Assembly: GCF_008329905.1 (NCBI RefSeq)
Contig: NZ_CP032155.1
Coordinates: 3,348,001 to 3,412,000 of the forward strand
Length of the DNA: 64,000 bases
Direction: 5' to 3'
Source of the DNA: Mycobacterium sp. ELW1
GTDB taxonomy: Bacteria; Actinomycetota; Actinomycetes; Mycobacteriales; Mycobacteriaceae
The translations under genes were made by a program, and so were the position numbers. Of the stretch, positions 52,748 through 61,386 are shown piece after piece. Under the pieces are notes generated by a model. The model did not search any database and had not been told where the DNA came from. It saw nothing but the letters and a program-made list of their open reading frames with translations. Position 1 is the stretch's first letter. Each line of letters opens with the position of its first letter.

Positions 52748-53734
52748 ATGGTCCACCGTAATGCCCCCTTGTCCGAAACCGGTCGTCTGCGGCTGGCACG
52801 TTGCGTTGTCGAGGATGGCTGGACGCTGCGACGGGCGGCCGAGCGGTTCCAGGTTGCGGTCACTACCGCTGCGCGCTGGGCCCGCCGCTACCGCGAACTA
52901 GGCGAAGCCGGCATGGCCGACCGCAGCTCACGCCCACATCACAGCCCTAATCAAACCCCCACACGCACCGAGCGGCGCATCATTAAAGTCCGAGTACTTC
53001 GACGTTGGGGACCGGCTCGCATTGCTTATCTGCTGGGACTGAATGTCTCGACTGTCCACAACGTGTTGAGGCGCTACGGCCTAGCCAAGCTGCGGTGGCT
53101 GGACCGGCCCACCGGGCGAGTTATCCGGCGGATGGAGTCAGCCAGCCCCGGCGACCTGGTGCATGTCGATGTCAAGAAGGTAGGCAAGATCCCGGCTGGC
53201 GGCGGATGGCGCATGTTGGGCCGCAGCGCAGGAAATCATCACTCCCGCAAGGACAGAAGCATAGGAACTGGCAGCGACCGTTCCGGGCGGCGTGGTTATC
53301 ACTTCTTGCACACCGCCATCGACGCTCACTCCCGGCTGGCCTACTCCGAACTGCTAATCGACGAACGCAAAGACACAGCTGCTGACTTCTGGCAAAGGGC
53401 TAACGAATGGTTCAACGCATGCGGCTTCACCGTACGGAAAGTGTTGACAGACAACGGCTCCTGTTACCGATCCCACTCATTCCGAGATGCACTCGGGCAG
53501 ATCGAACATCGTCGAACCAAACCCTATCGACCCCAGACGAACGGCAAGGTGGAGCGATTCCACCGAACCCTTGCCGATGAATGGGCATATGCGCGGCTCT
53601 ACACCAGCGACGCCGAACGGTGCGCGGAGTTCCCTCGCTGGCTGCATACCTACAATCACCATCGCGGCCACACCGCACTCGGCGGCCAACCACCCGCCAC
53701 CCGCGTACCTAACCTCTCAGGTCAGTACAGCTAG
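52748..53734 (+). CDS. IS481-family transposase
   Basis: 328 residues. N-terminal helix-turn-helix (SETGRLRLARCVVEDGWTLRRAAERF..., second HTH around residue 85-115), then an rve integrase core with D141 (VHVDVKKVG), D235 (LTDNGSCY) and E269 (NGKVERFHRT). Full length for the family. The reading frame runs through the right inverted repeat and ends at TAG 53732-53734 in the flanking target duplication, so the stop is supplied by the CTAG target rather than by the element. Confidence 0.95.
   Translation: MVHRNAPLSETGRLRLARCVVEDGWTLRRAAERFQVAVTTAARWARRYRELGEAGMADRSSRPHHSPNQTPTRTERRIIKVRVLRRWGPARIAYLLGLNVSTVHNVLRRYGLAKLRWLDRPTGRVIRRMESASPGDLVHVDVKKVGKIPAGGGWRMLGRSAGNHHSRKDRSIGTGSDRSGRRGYHFLHTAIDAHSRLAYSELLIDERKDTAADFWQRANEWFNACGFTVRKVLTDNGSCYRSHSFRDALGQIEHRRTKPYRPQTNGKVERFHRTLADEWAYARLYTSDAERCAEFPRWLHTYNHHRGHTALGGQPPATRVPNLSGQYS
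53704..53729. repeat. IS481 right inverted repeat
   Basis: Ends GGTCAGTACA, reverse complement of the left end; 21 of 26 positions match. Confidence 0.9.
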
Positions 53735-53735
53735 G
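53730..53735. repeat. Target site duplication, right copy
   Basis: GCTAGG. Its CTAG holds two stop codons at once: TAG for the transposase on the plus strand and TAG for the convergent gene on the minus strand. Confidence 0.9.
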
Positions 53736-54327
53736 CCTCGTCCTTGAGCATGCGGGCGATCTCACGGGCCTGCTCCTCGGTCACGTCACCGGAGAGCTGC
53801 AACACCTCGCCGTCGATTCGCTCGGTGATCTTCGGCGCCCACACGACCAGGTTCGACCGCACGAACGCGACCTGTTGATCGATGTGGGACGCGGTGAAAT
53901 CGGCGAACGCCCGCGCCGACTCCGGGGTCATCGTGACCTGCACCATCTGTTTGGCGGTCAGCGGGTTCAGGAACGAGTCGACGTCGGTGAGTTGAACCGT
54001 CAACGCCTGCGGCCCCAGCTCGTACACCGCGGACTTGACGATGTCGCAGATACGCAGCGGGGCCTCGGGCGGCGTCGGGGGCGGCGGGTCGCAGTCCCCG
54101 GGCCGGATGACGAACGGCCCCCCGGTCACCGGCCGCAGTGACAGCGGCTTGATGGTCAGCGGCGGCGGAGTGGTGGTCGTGGTCGTCATCGAGGCGGCGT
54201 CCTGCTGCTTGGTCAGGACACCGGGGGTGAGCAACACCCCGAGGACGGGGACCACGATCGCCGCCGCGGCCAGCGCCGCCACCACGGCGATCATGATCCG
54301 CCGGTTGCGGGGGGACTTGTCGGTCAT
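53731..54327 (-). CDS. Membrane-anchored SecD head-domain-like protein
   Basis: 198 residues. A basic N-terminus and one hydrophobic helix (about 11-33) without a lipobox cysteine suggest a membrane anchor. A Thr/Pro-rich linker (46-60) follows, then a domain like the P1-head of SecD (VQLTDVDSFLNPLTAKQMVQ ... ARAFADFTASHIDQQVAFV ... ITERIDGEVLQLSGDVTEEQAREIARML). The role is unknown and it is not a full SecD. It is 27 bp downstream of the 411-residue membrane protein gene. Its stop lies inside the IS481 target duplication. Confidence 0.8.
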   Translation of the reverse strand: MTDKSPRNRRIMIAVVAALAAAAIVVPVLGVLLTPGVLTKQQDAASMTTTTTTPPPLTIKPLSLRPVTGGPFVIRPGDCDPPPPTPPEAPLRICDIVKSAVYELGPQALTVQLTDVDSFLNPLTAKQMVQVTMTPESARAFADFTASHIDQQVAFVRSNLVVWAPKITERIDGEVLQLSGDVTEEQAREIARMLKDEA

Positions 54328-54354
54328 GCGCTCCTCGATCTGAATGTCATTGGC

Positions 54355-55590
54355 TCACATCGGAACCGGCGCACCGAAGCCGGGGATGATCCCGATCGGG
54401 ATCACCGCCAGCAGGATCGCGCCGACAGCGAACACGATCAGCGTGCGCCGAGTCGGTGGTTCGTCGATTTCGGGCTGGTCGCGGGTGTACAGCAGGAAGA
54501 CCACCCCGAGGTCGAAGGCGATGATCACCCACCACCGGACCCAGTCCACCCCGGTCGCGAACACCGGCAGGATCATCACGATGCCGACCAGCAGGGCCAG
54601 CGGCCGCCCCCGCACGACCGCGGTGAACCGCCGGATCGGAACACCCGCGACGTGGCCGATGGCCAGCATGCCGATGACCAGCGTCGCCAGCCCGTAGACC
54701 GTCGAGCCGGCCAGCGCGACGACGCCGATGCTGCCGACGAAGCGCAGGCCCTCGCTGAAGGTCATGTCGAACAACGGCAGGAAAGCCCGGCAGAACCAGT
54801 CGTGATAGTCGACGTAGTAGTGGAAACCGCTCAGCAGCTGGCCGATGGTCGGTTTGCCGGCCAGCGGATGGTTCATCGGCCCGTGCTGCACCAGCTGGCA
54901 CAGCTGCGGGGACACCTTCTGCCTGCCGAATGCGGCCAACGCCATTGCGATCAACACCGACGGTCCGAGCGCCGCCACGACACTGGTCCAGAACGCCCTG
55001 GCGTCCAGGTGCCGCGCCAACACCGTCAGCGCGACCAGCACACCGAGGCCGAACAGGAACGGCGTCGCCTCATGGATCAGTGTCAACACGGCAAGCGCCA
55101 AACCGTAGACCGCACTGGCGATTACGGTCGCACGGGTGGTGGCAACCCTGGTCAGCACGACGGCGAAGAAGGCCAGCGCGGCACCCCCCAGCAGATCGGT
55201 GCGCGCCGAGAACAGCGCGAACGCGAACCCGAACGGCAGCACCGGGATCAGCAGGGCGATCAGCCGCCGTCGCTGGGAACGACCGGACCTGACGGCTATC
55301 GTCGCGGCCACCGCGGCGAGGCCGAGCACGAAGGCCACCGTCGGAATCCAGCGCAGCACCGCCAGACCACCGAAGTAGTGGGCGCTGCCGAACAGCCCCA
55401 GCAACTCGCCGGCCAGTCCGCGCCGGATGAAACCCACCGAGTAGTCGATGGCGAAGTAGGAATACCAATAGCCGTCGGGGACCACCGTGATCGCCAGTGT
55501 CAGAAGCACCGCGGCCCACACCACCAGCAGCACCGTGAACGTGACGAAGAAGCCCCGCCTGCTCCCGGTGTCGACCGCGGTGCTCGGCAT
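54355..55590 (-). CDS. Polytopic membrane protein, possible envelope-glycan function
   Basis: 411 residues with about ten hydrophobic segments. After the first helix a loop reads YSYFAIDYSVGFIRRGLAG, an Asp-Tyr...RRGL pattern seen in large polysaccharide polymerase-like membrane proteins, and a later loop has LIHEATPFLFG. No known family is secure. The ATG 55590 has a TATACT -10 six bases upstream. It faces a pyruvyl transferase gene across 24 bp, which suggests a shared envelope-glycan task. Confidence 0.7.
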   Translation of the reverse strand: MPSTAVDTGSRRGFFVTFTVLLVVWAAVLLTLAITVVPDGYWYSYFAIDYSVGFIRRGLAGELLGLFGSAHYFGGLAVLRWIPTVAFVLGLAAVAATIAVRSGRSQRRRLIALLIPVLPFGFAFALFSARTDLLGGAALAFFAVVLTRVATTRATVIASAVYGLALAVLTLIHEATPFLFGLGVLVALTVLARHLDARAFWTSVVAALGPSVLIAMALAAFGRQKVSPQLCQLVQHGPMNHPLAGKPTIGQLLSGFHYYVDYHDWFCRAFLPLFDMTFSEGLRFVGSIGVVALAGSTVYGLATLVIGMLAIGHVAGVPIRRFTAVVRGRPLALLVGIVMILPVFATGVDWVRWWVIIAFDLGVVFLLYTRDQPEIDEPPTRRTLIVFAVGAILLAVIPIGIIPGFGAPVPM

Positions 55591-55596
55591 CGGATG

Positions 55597-55606
55597 AGTA
55601 TAGGGT
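55597..55606. promoter_or_regulatory. Overlapping back-to-back -10 elements
   Basis: Minus-strand TATACT (55602-55597) is six bases before the membrane protein ATG; plus-strand TAGGGT (55601-55606) is eight bases before GTG 55615. The two hexamers share two base pairs, so both divergent genes appear leaderless and their polymerases must compete. Confidence 0.5.
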
Positions 55607-55614
55607 CGATTCAC

Positions 55615-56649
55615 GTGAGCCAAGACGCGACGGTCGCCTATCTGGGCTTCCACGACAAGGACAATCTCGGCGACGACGCGATCTACGACGCGGTGAAATC
55701 CCAGTTGCCCGGGGTCACGTTCCACGACGTTCCGCGGCTCGCGCACGAATTCGTATTCCCACTCGGCACGGCCCTGCACCGGGCTCGCACGCCCAGCACG
55801 CTGGTGATGGGTGGCGGGACGCTGGTGGGGGTCCGCTACTTCCGGCTGCTGGCCAGGGCGGGCCTTGCGGTGACGAAGAACAACGGCAAGTACGCGATCG
55901 GCGTCGGTGTTCAGGACCCCGGCTATGCCGGGCGTGGCAGCGGATCTGGCAACGACGAGCTCACCAAGTGGAAGCCGATCCTGGCCGGGTTCGACTCGGT
56001 GTCGGTTCGCGGGCCGCGCAGCGTCGAGCTGCTCGCCGATATCGGGCTGACCGCACAGGTGACCGGAGATCCGGCACTGATCCTGCCGCGGCCCACGGTG
56101 CCGGTCGAGGACGGTCTGATCGGGGTCAATCTCGGCTACGGCGATGACCTGTGGGGGCATGACCCGGCCGGGGTGGCCAATCAGGTCGCGGCCGCGGTGC
56201 GAGAACTCGCAGGCCGGGGTCACCGCTTCGTCGGCATCCTGATGAACCCGAGCGACCGCAAGTGGGTGGAGGTGGCGTTCGAGGGCCTGCAGGCCGACAT
56301 CGTGCTGCCCGCCGACGCCGCCGCGGCCGCTCGGGAATTCGCGCGCTGCTCGGCGGCGATCGTCTGCCGCCTGCACGCCGGAATCCTCGCCGCGCTGTCC
56401 GACACCCCGGTGGTTTCCCTTGAGTACCAACCGAAGTGCCGCGACTTCGCGATGTCGATCGACGACGAGCGGTCATTGATCCGCACCGATCAGGTGACCG
56501 GCACCGCCGTCGTCGACCGGGTTCTGGAATCGCTGGCCGAGTCACGCGCAATCCGGGCGAACAAGCGGGCCGCCGTCGACCGGCTGCGCACCCAGCTGGA
56601 CTCCGAGTACAGCGCGCTGCGCCGTCAGCTCGGCGTCGCGGGCGCCTGA
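55615..56649 (+). CDS. Polysaccharide pyruvyl transferase family protein
   Basis: 344 residues (PF04230 type). Family landmarks: LGFHDKDNLGDDAIYDAV at the N-terminus, MGGGTLVGV around residue 65, SVRGPRSVELL, and CRLHAGILAAL near 255. Such enzymes add pyruvate ketals to cell-surface sugars, as in some mycobacterial glycolipids; the acceptor here is unknown. GTG 55615 is set by the TAGGGT -10; upstream reading is an antisense shadow. The 3' end overlaps rarD by 25 bp, convergently. Confidence 0.82.
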   Translation: MSQDATVAYLGFHDKDNLGDDAIYDAVKSQLPGVTFHDVPRLAHEFVFPLGTALHRARTPSTLVMGGGTLVGVRYFRLLARAGLAVTKNNGKYAIGVGVQDPGYAGRGSGSGNDELTKWKPILAGFDSVSVRGPRSVELLADIGLTAQVTGDPALILPRPTVPVEDGLIGVNLGYGDDLWGHDPAGVANQVAAAVRELAGRGHRFVGILMNPSDRKWVEVAFEGLQADIVLPADAAAAAREFARCSAAIVCRLHAGILAALSDTPVVSLEYQPKCRDFAMSIDDERSLIRTDQVTGTAVVDRVLESLAESRAIRANKRAAVDRLRTQLDSEYSALRRQLGVAGA

Positions 56650-57527
56650 CGGGCCCGCCGCAGCGCGTCACCGCTGAACACCAGCAGCGCCAGCCAGATC
56701 AGCGCGAACCCGGCCCAGCGGGCCGGCGGCATCGGCTCGTGCGCCACCAGCACGCCCCACGTCATCTGCATGGCCGGATTCAGGTACATCAGCAGCCCGA
56801 GGGTGACCAGCGGCAGGCGCTGGGCCGCGGCGGCGAAGAACAGCAGCGGGATCGCGGTGATCGGCCCGGACAGAACCATCAACGCGAGGTGTCCCGGCCC
56901 GTTGCTGGCGAACTGACCATGCCCACTGAGCTGCAGCACGACGATGTACGCGATGGCGAAGGGGGCGGCGATCGCGGCCTCCACCCCCACGCTGACCCGC
57001 GGGTCGGTGGGGACCACCTTCTTGACCACACCGTAGAGGCCGAACGTCGAAGCCAGCCCCAGCGCGATGATCGGCGGCCCGCCGACCTCGATGCCGAGCA
57101 GGATCACCGCGGCCAGCGCGATCAGCACGGCCACCACCTGGGCCCGGTTGAGCCGCTCCCGGAAGATCAACACCCCGAGCAGCACACTGATCAGCGGGTT
57201 GATGAAGTAACCGAGTGCGGCGTCGACGACATGGCCGTTGCTGACCGCGAAGATGAAGATGACCCAGTTGGCCGACACCAGCGCCGAGGCGCAGAGCAGC
57301 AGAAGCCAGGTACGGCCGGTGATCGTCCGTAGTTCGGACAGCTTGCGCATGGCGACCACGACACCGGCCATCAGCACCAGCGTCCAGACCACGCGGTGCG
57401 CCAGAACCTCCAGCGCCCCAGCCGGTTTCAGCAGCGGGAAAAAAGCGGGGAACAGACCCCAGGACCCGTAGGCACCGATGCCGTAGAGCAGACCGCCGGT
57501 CTTGGTGTCCTGTTGGGGGCCCGTCAC
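56625..57527 (-). CDS. rarD: EamA-family transporter, RarD type
   Basis: 300 residues, ten predicted membrane helices in two EamA halves. [42 protein letters not shown] is the RarD-like start (split here across two helices). It probably exports a small metabolite; substrate unknown. GTG 57527 overlaps the pseudouridine synthase stop as GTGA. Confidence 0.88.
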   Translation of the reverse strand: MTGPQQDTKTGGLLYGIGAYGSWGLFPAFFPLLKPAGALEVLAHRVVWTLVLMAGVVVAMRKLSELRTITGRTWLLLLCASALVSANWVIFIFAVSNGHVVDAALGYFINPLISVLLGVLIFRERLNRAQVVAVLIALAAVILLGIEVGGPPIIALGLASTFGLYGVVKKVVPTDPRVSVGVEAAIAAPFAIAYIVVLQLSGHGQFASNGPGHLALMVLSGPITAIPLLFFAAAAQRLPLVTLGLLMYLNPAMQMTWGVLVAHEPMPPARWAGFALIWLALLVFSGDALRRARQAPATPS

Positions 57528-58450
57528 GATTCGCCGCGCAACACATCCAATGCGTGCTGCAGGTCGGCCGGGTACGGGGCGGTGACCTCGAAGTGCCTGC
57601 CGTCGGCGGGATGGGCGAACGCCAGGGAACGGGCGTGCAGCCACTGCCGTTCCAGGCCGAGCCGCTTGGCCAGGACCGGGTCGGCGCCATACGTCAGATC
57701 ACCGGCGCACGGGTGGTGCAGCGCAGCGAAGTGCACCCGAATCTGATGCGTGCGACCGGTTTCCAGGTGGATGTCGAGAAGACTTGCGGCCCGGAACATT
57801 TCGACGGTGTCGTAGTGGGTGATGCTGTGCCGCCCGGTTTCGGTGACGGCGAACTTCCAGTCGTGGCCGCGGTGCCTGCCGATCGGCGCGTCGATGGTTC
57901 CGCTGGACGGATCCGGATGGCCCTGCACCACAGCGTGATAGCGCTTGTCGACGGTGCGCTGCTTGAACGCCCGCTTGAGCAGCGTGTAGGCCCGCTCGGA
58001 CAGCGCCACCACCATGACACCGGAGGTGCCGACATCGAGCCGGTGCACGATGCCCTGCCGCTCGTGGATGCCCGAGGTGCTGATCCGGAATCCGGCCGCG
58101 GCCAGACCGCCCAGCACCGTGGGTCCGTGCCAGCCGACGGTGGCGTGGGCGGCCACCCCGGGCGGCTTGTCGACGGCGACGATGTCGGCGTCGGAGTACA
58201 GGATCGTCATGCCCTCGATGTCTTCGGGCGTGTTCTCCGGCGGCGGCGCTTCTTCGGGGATCCGCACGTGCAGCCACGCGCCGGCCTCGAGCCGGTCGGA
58301 CTTGCCCGCCCGCGCGCCGTCGAGTTCGACGCCGCCGTCCTCGGCGATCGCGGCGGCGGCGGTCCGGGACAGCCCCAGCAGCCGGGCCAGACCCGCGTCG
58401 ACACGCATGCCGGCCAGACCCTCGGGGACCGGCATGGACCGTTCGGTCAT
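57524..58450 (-). CDS. RluD-family 23S rRNA pseudouridine synthase
   Basis: 308 residues. N-terminal S4 RNA-binding domain (about 10-65: [32 protein letters not shown]), then the catalytic domain with the nucleophilic Asp in [17 protein letters not shown] and the [20 protein letters not shown] motif. By family it isomerises uridines in large-subunit rRNA. Its ATG overlaps the lspA stop (TGATG), so the two are coupled. Confidence 0.92.
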   Translation of the reverse strand: MTERSMPVPEGLAGMRVDAGLARLLGLSRTAAAAIAEDGGVELDGARAGKSDRLEAGAWLHVRIPEEAPPPENTPEDIEGMTILYSDADIVAVDKPPGVAAHATVGWHGPTVLGGLAAAGFRISTSGIHERQGIVHRLDVGTSGVMVVALSERAYTLLKRAFKQRTVDKRYHAVVQGHPDPSSGTIDAPIGRHRGHDWKFAVTETGRHSITHYDTVEMFRAASLLDIHLETGRTHQIRVHFAALHHPCAGDLTYGADPVLAKRLGLERQWLHARSLAFAHPADGRHFEVTAPYPADLQHALDVLRGES

Positions 58451-59004
58451 CAGGCCGTCTCGGCCTTGTCGTCGCTGGCGGCCGGCTCGGCCGTGCGGCG
58501 GCCCGCGGTGTCGAAGTCGTAGCCGAACAGCGACAACCCGACCAGCAGGATGGCCCCGCCGACCACCGCCGGATCGGCCACGTTGAACACCGGCCACCAG
58601 CCGATGGACAGGAAGTCGACGACGTGTCCGCGCAGCGGGCCGGGCGAGCGGAAGAACCTGTCGACCAGGTTGCCCAGCGCGCCGCCCAGGATCATTCCGA
58701 GGCCGACCGCCCACCACGGCGACACCAGCCGCCGGCCCATCCAGAAGATCCCGATGACCACACCGGTGGCCACCAGCGTCAACACCCAGGTGTAGCCGGT
58801 AGCCATCGAGAACGCGGCTCCGGAGTTGCGCACCAGCGTCCAGGTGACGGTGTCGCCGATGATCGACACCGGCTGGCCGGGGGTGAGCCAGCGCACGGCC
58901 AGCACCTTGGTGATCACGTCGAGGGCCAGCACCACACCCGCCACCGACAGCAGCAGCCGCAGCCGACGTGGTGCCTTGGTGCTGTCCGGAGATTCGTCGG
59001 TCAC
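58450..59004 (-). CDS. lspA: Lipoprotein signal peptidase
   Basis: 184 residues, four membrane helices. The two catalytic aspartates lie in LGNLVDRFF and FNVADPAVV. It cleaves signal peptides of diacylglyceryl-modified lipoproteins. GTG 59004 is preferred. An in-frame ATG at 59034 would add ten residues but its CAT/ATG would coincide with the ansA start on the other strand, and it would leave no room for the ansA promoter. Confidence 0.93.
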   Translation of the reverse strand: MTDESPDSTKAPRRLRLLLSVAGVVLALDVITKVLAVRWLTPGQPVSIIGDTVTWTLVRNSGAAFSMATGYTWVLTLVATGVVIGIFWMGRRLVSPWWAVGLGMILGGALGNLVDRFFRSPGPLRGHVVDFLSIGWWPVFNVADPAVVGGAILLVGLSLFGYDFDTAGRRTAEPAASDDKAETA

Positions 59005-59019
59005 ACCCCCATCATTCCC

Positions 59020-59025
59020 TAGTCT
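59020..59025 (+). promoter_or_regulatory. -10 element of ansA
   Basis: TAGTCT, seven bases before ATG 59033, consistent with a leaderless ansA mRNA. It lies in the 28-bp divergent gap to lspA. Confidence 0.55.
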
Positions 59026-59032
59026 GTTGGGC

Positions 59033-59950
59033 ATGCCCCGACTCGTCGTCGTTACCACCGGCGGGACGATCGCCACCAGCGCAGACGATGAGGGCGTGCT
59101 GCGCCCGGTCCATGGCGGCGCCGAGCTGGTCGCCGGGCACGATGCGCAGGTGATCGACCTGTTCACCCTGGACAGTTCGCAGCTGACACCGGCCGAGTGG
59201 GTGCGGATCGCAGACGCCGTCACCGCGGCCGCCACCGGGGCCGACGGCGTCGTCGTCACGCACGGCACCGATGCGATGGAAGAGACCGCCTTGTGGCTGG
59301 AGCTGACGTACGCCGGTGACGCCCCGGTGGTCGTCACCGGCGCCGCCCGGTCGGCCGACGCCCCGGACGCCGACGGGCCGGCCAACCTGCGCGACGCCCT
59401 CGCGGTGGCGGCCAGCCCCCGCGCCCGCGGTCGGGGCGTGCTGATCTGCTTCGCCGGATGGGTGCGCCCGGCGCTGGGGACGACCAAGGTGGGCGGTCCC
59501 GACCTGTTCGGCGGCACCACGCCGGTGGGCCGGGTGAGCGACGGGGCAGTCGAGTGGACCGGCGGCACGCGGCGGGCGTACCTGGGGGCGGTCGCCGAGG
59601 CCGTGCGCGTCGACATCGTGGCGGCCTATCCAGGCGCCGACGGCACCGCGATCGACGCGTTCGTCGACGCCGGTGCCGCGGGCCTGGTGATCGAGGCGAT
59701 GGGGGCGGGCAACGCCGGGACGCCGGTGATCGAAGCGGTGCGCAGGGCCTGCGCCCGCGGGGTGGCCGTGGCGGTCACTACCCGGGTCCCCGGCGGGCCG
59801 ACGGCGGCGACCTACGGGCCGGGCCACGACCTGGTGGGTGCCGGCGCAGTACTGGTGCCGCAGTTGCGCAGCAGCCAGGCCCGGGTGCTGATGATGGCGA
59901 CGTTGAGCGCGGGACTACCCGTGCCCGACGTCATCGCCCGCCTGGGCTGA
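59033..59950 (+). CDS. ansA: L-asparaginase (type I/II fold)
   Basis: 305 residues. Catalytic Thr in [10 protein letters not shown] at the N-terminus, the second Thr-Lys-Asp set in [14 protein letters not shown] and GTTKVGG. It deamidates asparagine to aspartate and ammonium. No signal peptide is visible. ATG 59033; the 3' end overlaps dinB by 36 bp, convergently. Confidence 0.94.
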   Translation: MPRLVVVTTGGTIATSADDEGVLRPVHGGAELVAGHDAQVIDLFTLDSSQLTPAEWVRIADAVTAAATGADGVVVTHGTDAMEETALWLELTYAGDAPVVVTGAARSADAPDADGPANLRDALAVAASPRARGRGVLICFAGWVRPALGTTKVGGPDLFGGTTPVGRVSDGAVEWTGGTRRAYLGAVAEAVRVDIVAAYPGADGTAIDAFVDAGAAGLVIEAMGAGNAGTPVIEAVRRACARGVAVAVTTRVPGGPTAATYGPGHDLVGAGAVLVPQLRSSQARVLMMATLSAGLPVPDVIARLG

Positions 59951-61303
59951 AGCCCGGCTTTCCAGACCCCCGACGTACTCGGCCCAGTCCAGGCTGTCGA
60001 CCGGGTTGGCTTTGACCAGGTCCGGTTGGTCGATGGCGAACGTCCGCATCACCCCGGGCCCGCTGCCGCGCGTTTCGAAGCGCACGCTGACCACGCCGTG
60101 CCCGGCGCCCTGCACCCAGCCGTGGCCGAGCTCGGGATGACTGACGTCGTCACCGATGCGCCAGCCCCCGGCTTCGGGCACCGGCACCGGCATCGGCGCC
60201 TGGGTGTCCGGCGCCTCGGCGACCTCGGCCTCCAGCTGCTCGAGATCGGGGAACAACGACTCCTGACGGACATCGGACAGCCCCGAAAAGCCAACGCCCA
60301 GAAGGCGAATGGGGCCGATCTCCCGAGGATCGAGGAGGAGCCGGTACGCGGTGGCGGTCAGTGTGCCGACGTTGCCGGTGGCGTACGGCAGTGTTGCCGA
60401 GCGGGTGAGGGTGCTCATGTCGGACCGCTTGAGCTTGACCGTGACCGTGCGGGCGGCGCGACCGTCACGCTGCAGCCGCTGGTGGGCGTGCTCGGCGATC
60501 GGGCCGATGGCGTCGCGCAACTGGTCCATGGTGGTGAGGTCGGCGGCGAACGTCGACTCGGCGCTGATCTGCTTGGCCTCGGCGCGCTCGGCCACCGGGC
60601 GGTCGTCGATGCCGCGGGCCAGGCGGTGCAGCGCGGGTCCGACGGTGGCACCGAGGATGCTGGCCGCTTCGGCGTCGGTCAGCGCGGCCAGCTGGCCGAT
60701 GGTGTCGACGCCGAGCCGGTGCAACTTGTCCTCGGCGATGGGGCCGATCCCCCACAGCCGGCGTACCGGCAACCCGTCGAGCAGGGTGCGCTCCTCGTCG
60801 CGGCGGACCACCCGAAACCCGTCCGGCTTGGCCAGGTCCGAGGCGATCTTGGCGATCTGCTTGCCCGATCCGGCCCCGACGGAGGCCACCAGGCCGGTCT
60901 CTTCGCGGACCCGGCGACGCAGCAGCGCGGCGAACTCCTCGACCTCCTCGGCACTGGCACCGGCCAGTTCGATCGGCTCACCGAACGCCTCGTCGAACGA
61001 CAGCTGCTCGAGGACGGGCACCATGGCGCGCACCGTGTCGAGCACCCGCCGGCTGGCCACCCCGTACACCACACCTCGGGGCGGCAGCACCACCGCGGCC
61101 GCGCCGACCATGCGCCGTGCCTGGTGCATCGGCATCGCCGAGCGGGCGCCGAACACCCGCGCCTCATAGCTGGCGCCGGCCACCACACCGCGGCCGCCGA
61201 GCCCGCCGACCAGAACGGGCCTGCCACGCAGGGTCGGGCGGGTCAGCTGTTCGACGGATGCGAAGAACGCATCCATGTCGAAATGCAAGACCCAGCGCTC
61301 CAC
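59915..61303 (-). CDS. dinB: Y-family DNA polymerase IV
   Basis: 462 residues, translesion polymerase (DinX-type). Catalytic residues are in [14 protein letters not shown] and [10 protein letters not shown]. Helix-hairpin-helix region [21 protein letters not shown], little-finger domain around 260-360, and a clamp-binding motif [12 protein letters not shown]-terminal extension ([18 protein letters not shown]) is shared by actinobacterial DinX. GTG 61303 with a GGGAG and a TAGCAT (minus strand, 61312-61317) just upstream. Confidence 0.95.
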   Translation of the reverse strand: MERWVLHFDMDAFFASVEQLTRPTLRGRPVLVGGLGGRGVVAGASYEARVFGARSAMPMHQARRMVGAAAVVLPPRGVVYGVASRRVLDTVRAMVPVLEQLSFDEAFGEPIELAGASAEEVEEFAALLRRRVREETGLVASVGAGSGKQIAKIASDLAKPDGFRVVRRDEERTLLDGLPVRRLWGIGPIAEDKLHRLGVDTIGQLAALTDAEAASILGATVGPALHRLARGIDDRPVAERAEAKQISAESTFAADLTTMDQLRDAIGPIAEHAHQRLQRDGRAARTVTVKLKRSDMSTLTRSATLPYATGNVGTLTATAYRLLLDPREIGPIRLLGVGFSGLSDVRQESLFPDLEQLEAEVAEAPDTQAPMPVPVPEAGGWRIGDDVSHPELGHGWVQGAGHGVVSVRFETRGSGPGVMRTFAIDQPDLVKANPVDSLDWAEYVGGLESRASAQAGDDVGHG

Positions 61304-61386
61304 GACTCCCGATGCTATTGGCTGCCGATAAATGCAGTACCCGGCTACGTAATCCCCCGGGGCTCAAGGCGGCGCACGATCACCAG
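61304..61386. other. dinB to repeat-protein divergent gap
   Basis: 83 bp. It contains the dinB -10-like TAGCAT near 61312-61317 and a CCCCGGGG self-complementary octamer near 61352. No clear -10 was found for the rightward gene. Confidence 0.3.

Larger units (their letters stand above)
52640..53729 (+). mobile_element. IS481-family insertion sequence, complete
   Basis: 1090 bp bounded by inverted repeats of about 26 bp (21 of 26 matched), starting TGTACTGACC at the left and ending GGTCAGTACA at the right, and flanked by a 6-bp duplication GCTAGG. It carries one intact DDE transposase. It lies in the gap between two convergent genes and breaks neither. The exact duplication and intact ORF suggest a recent, possibly still active insertion. 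Confidence 0.95.
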
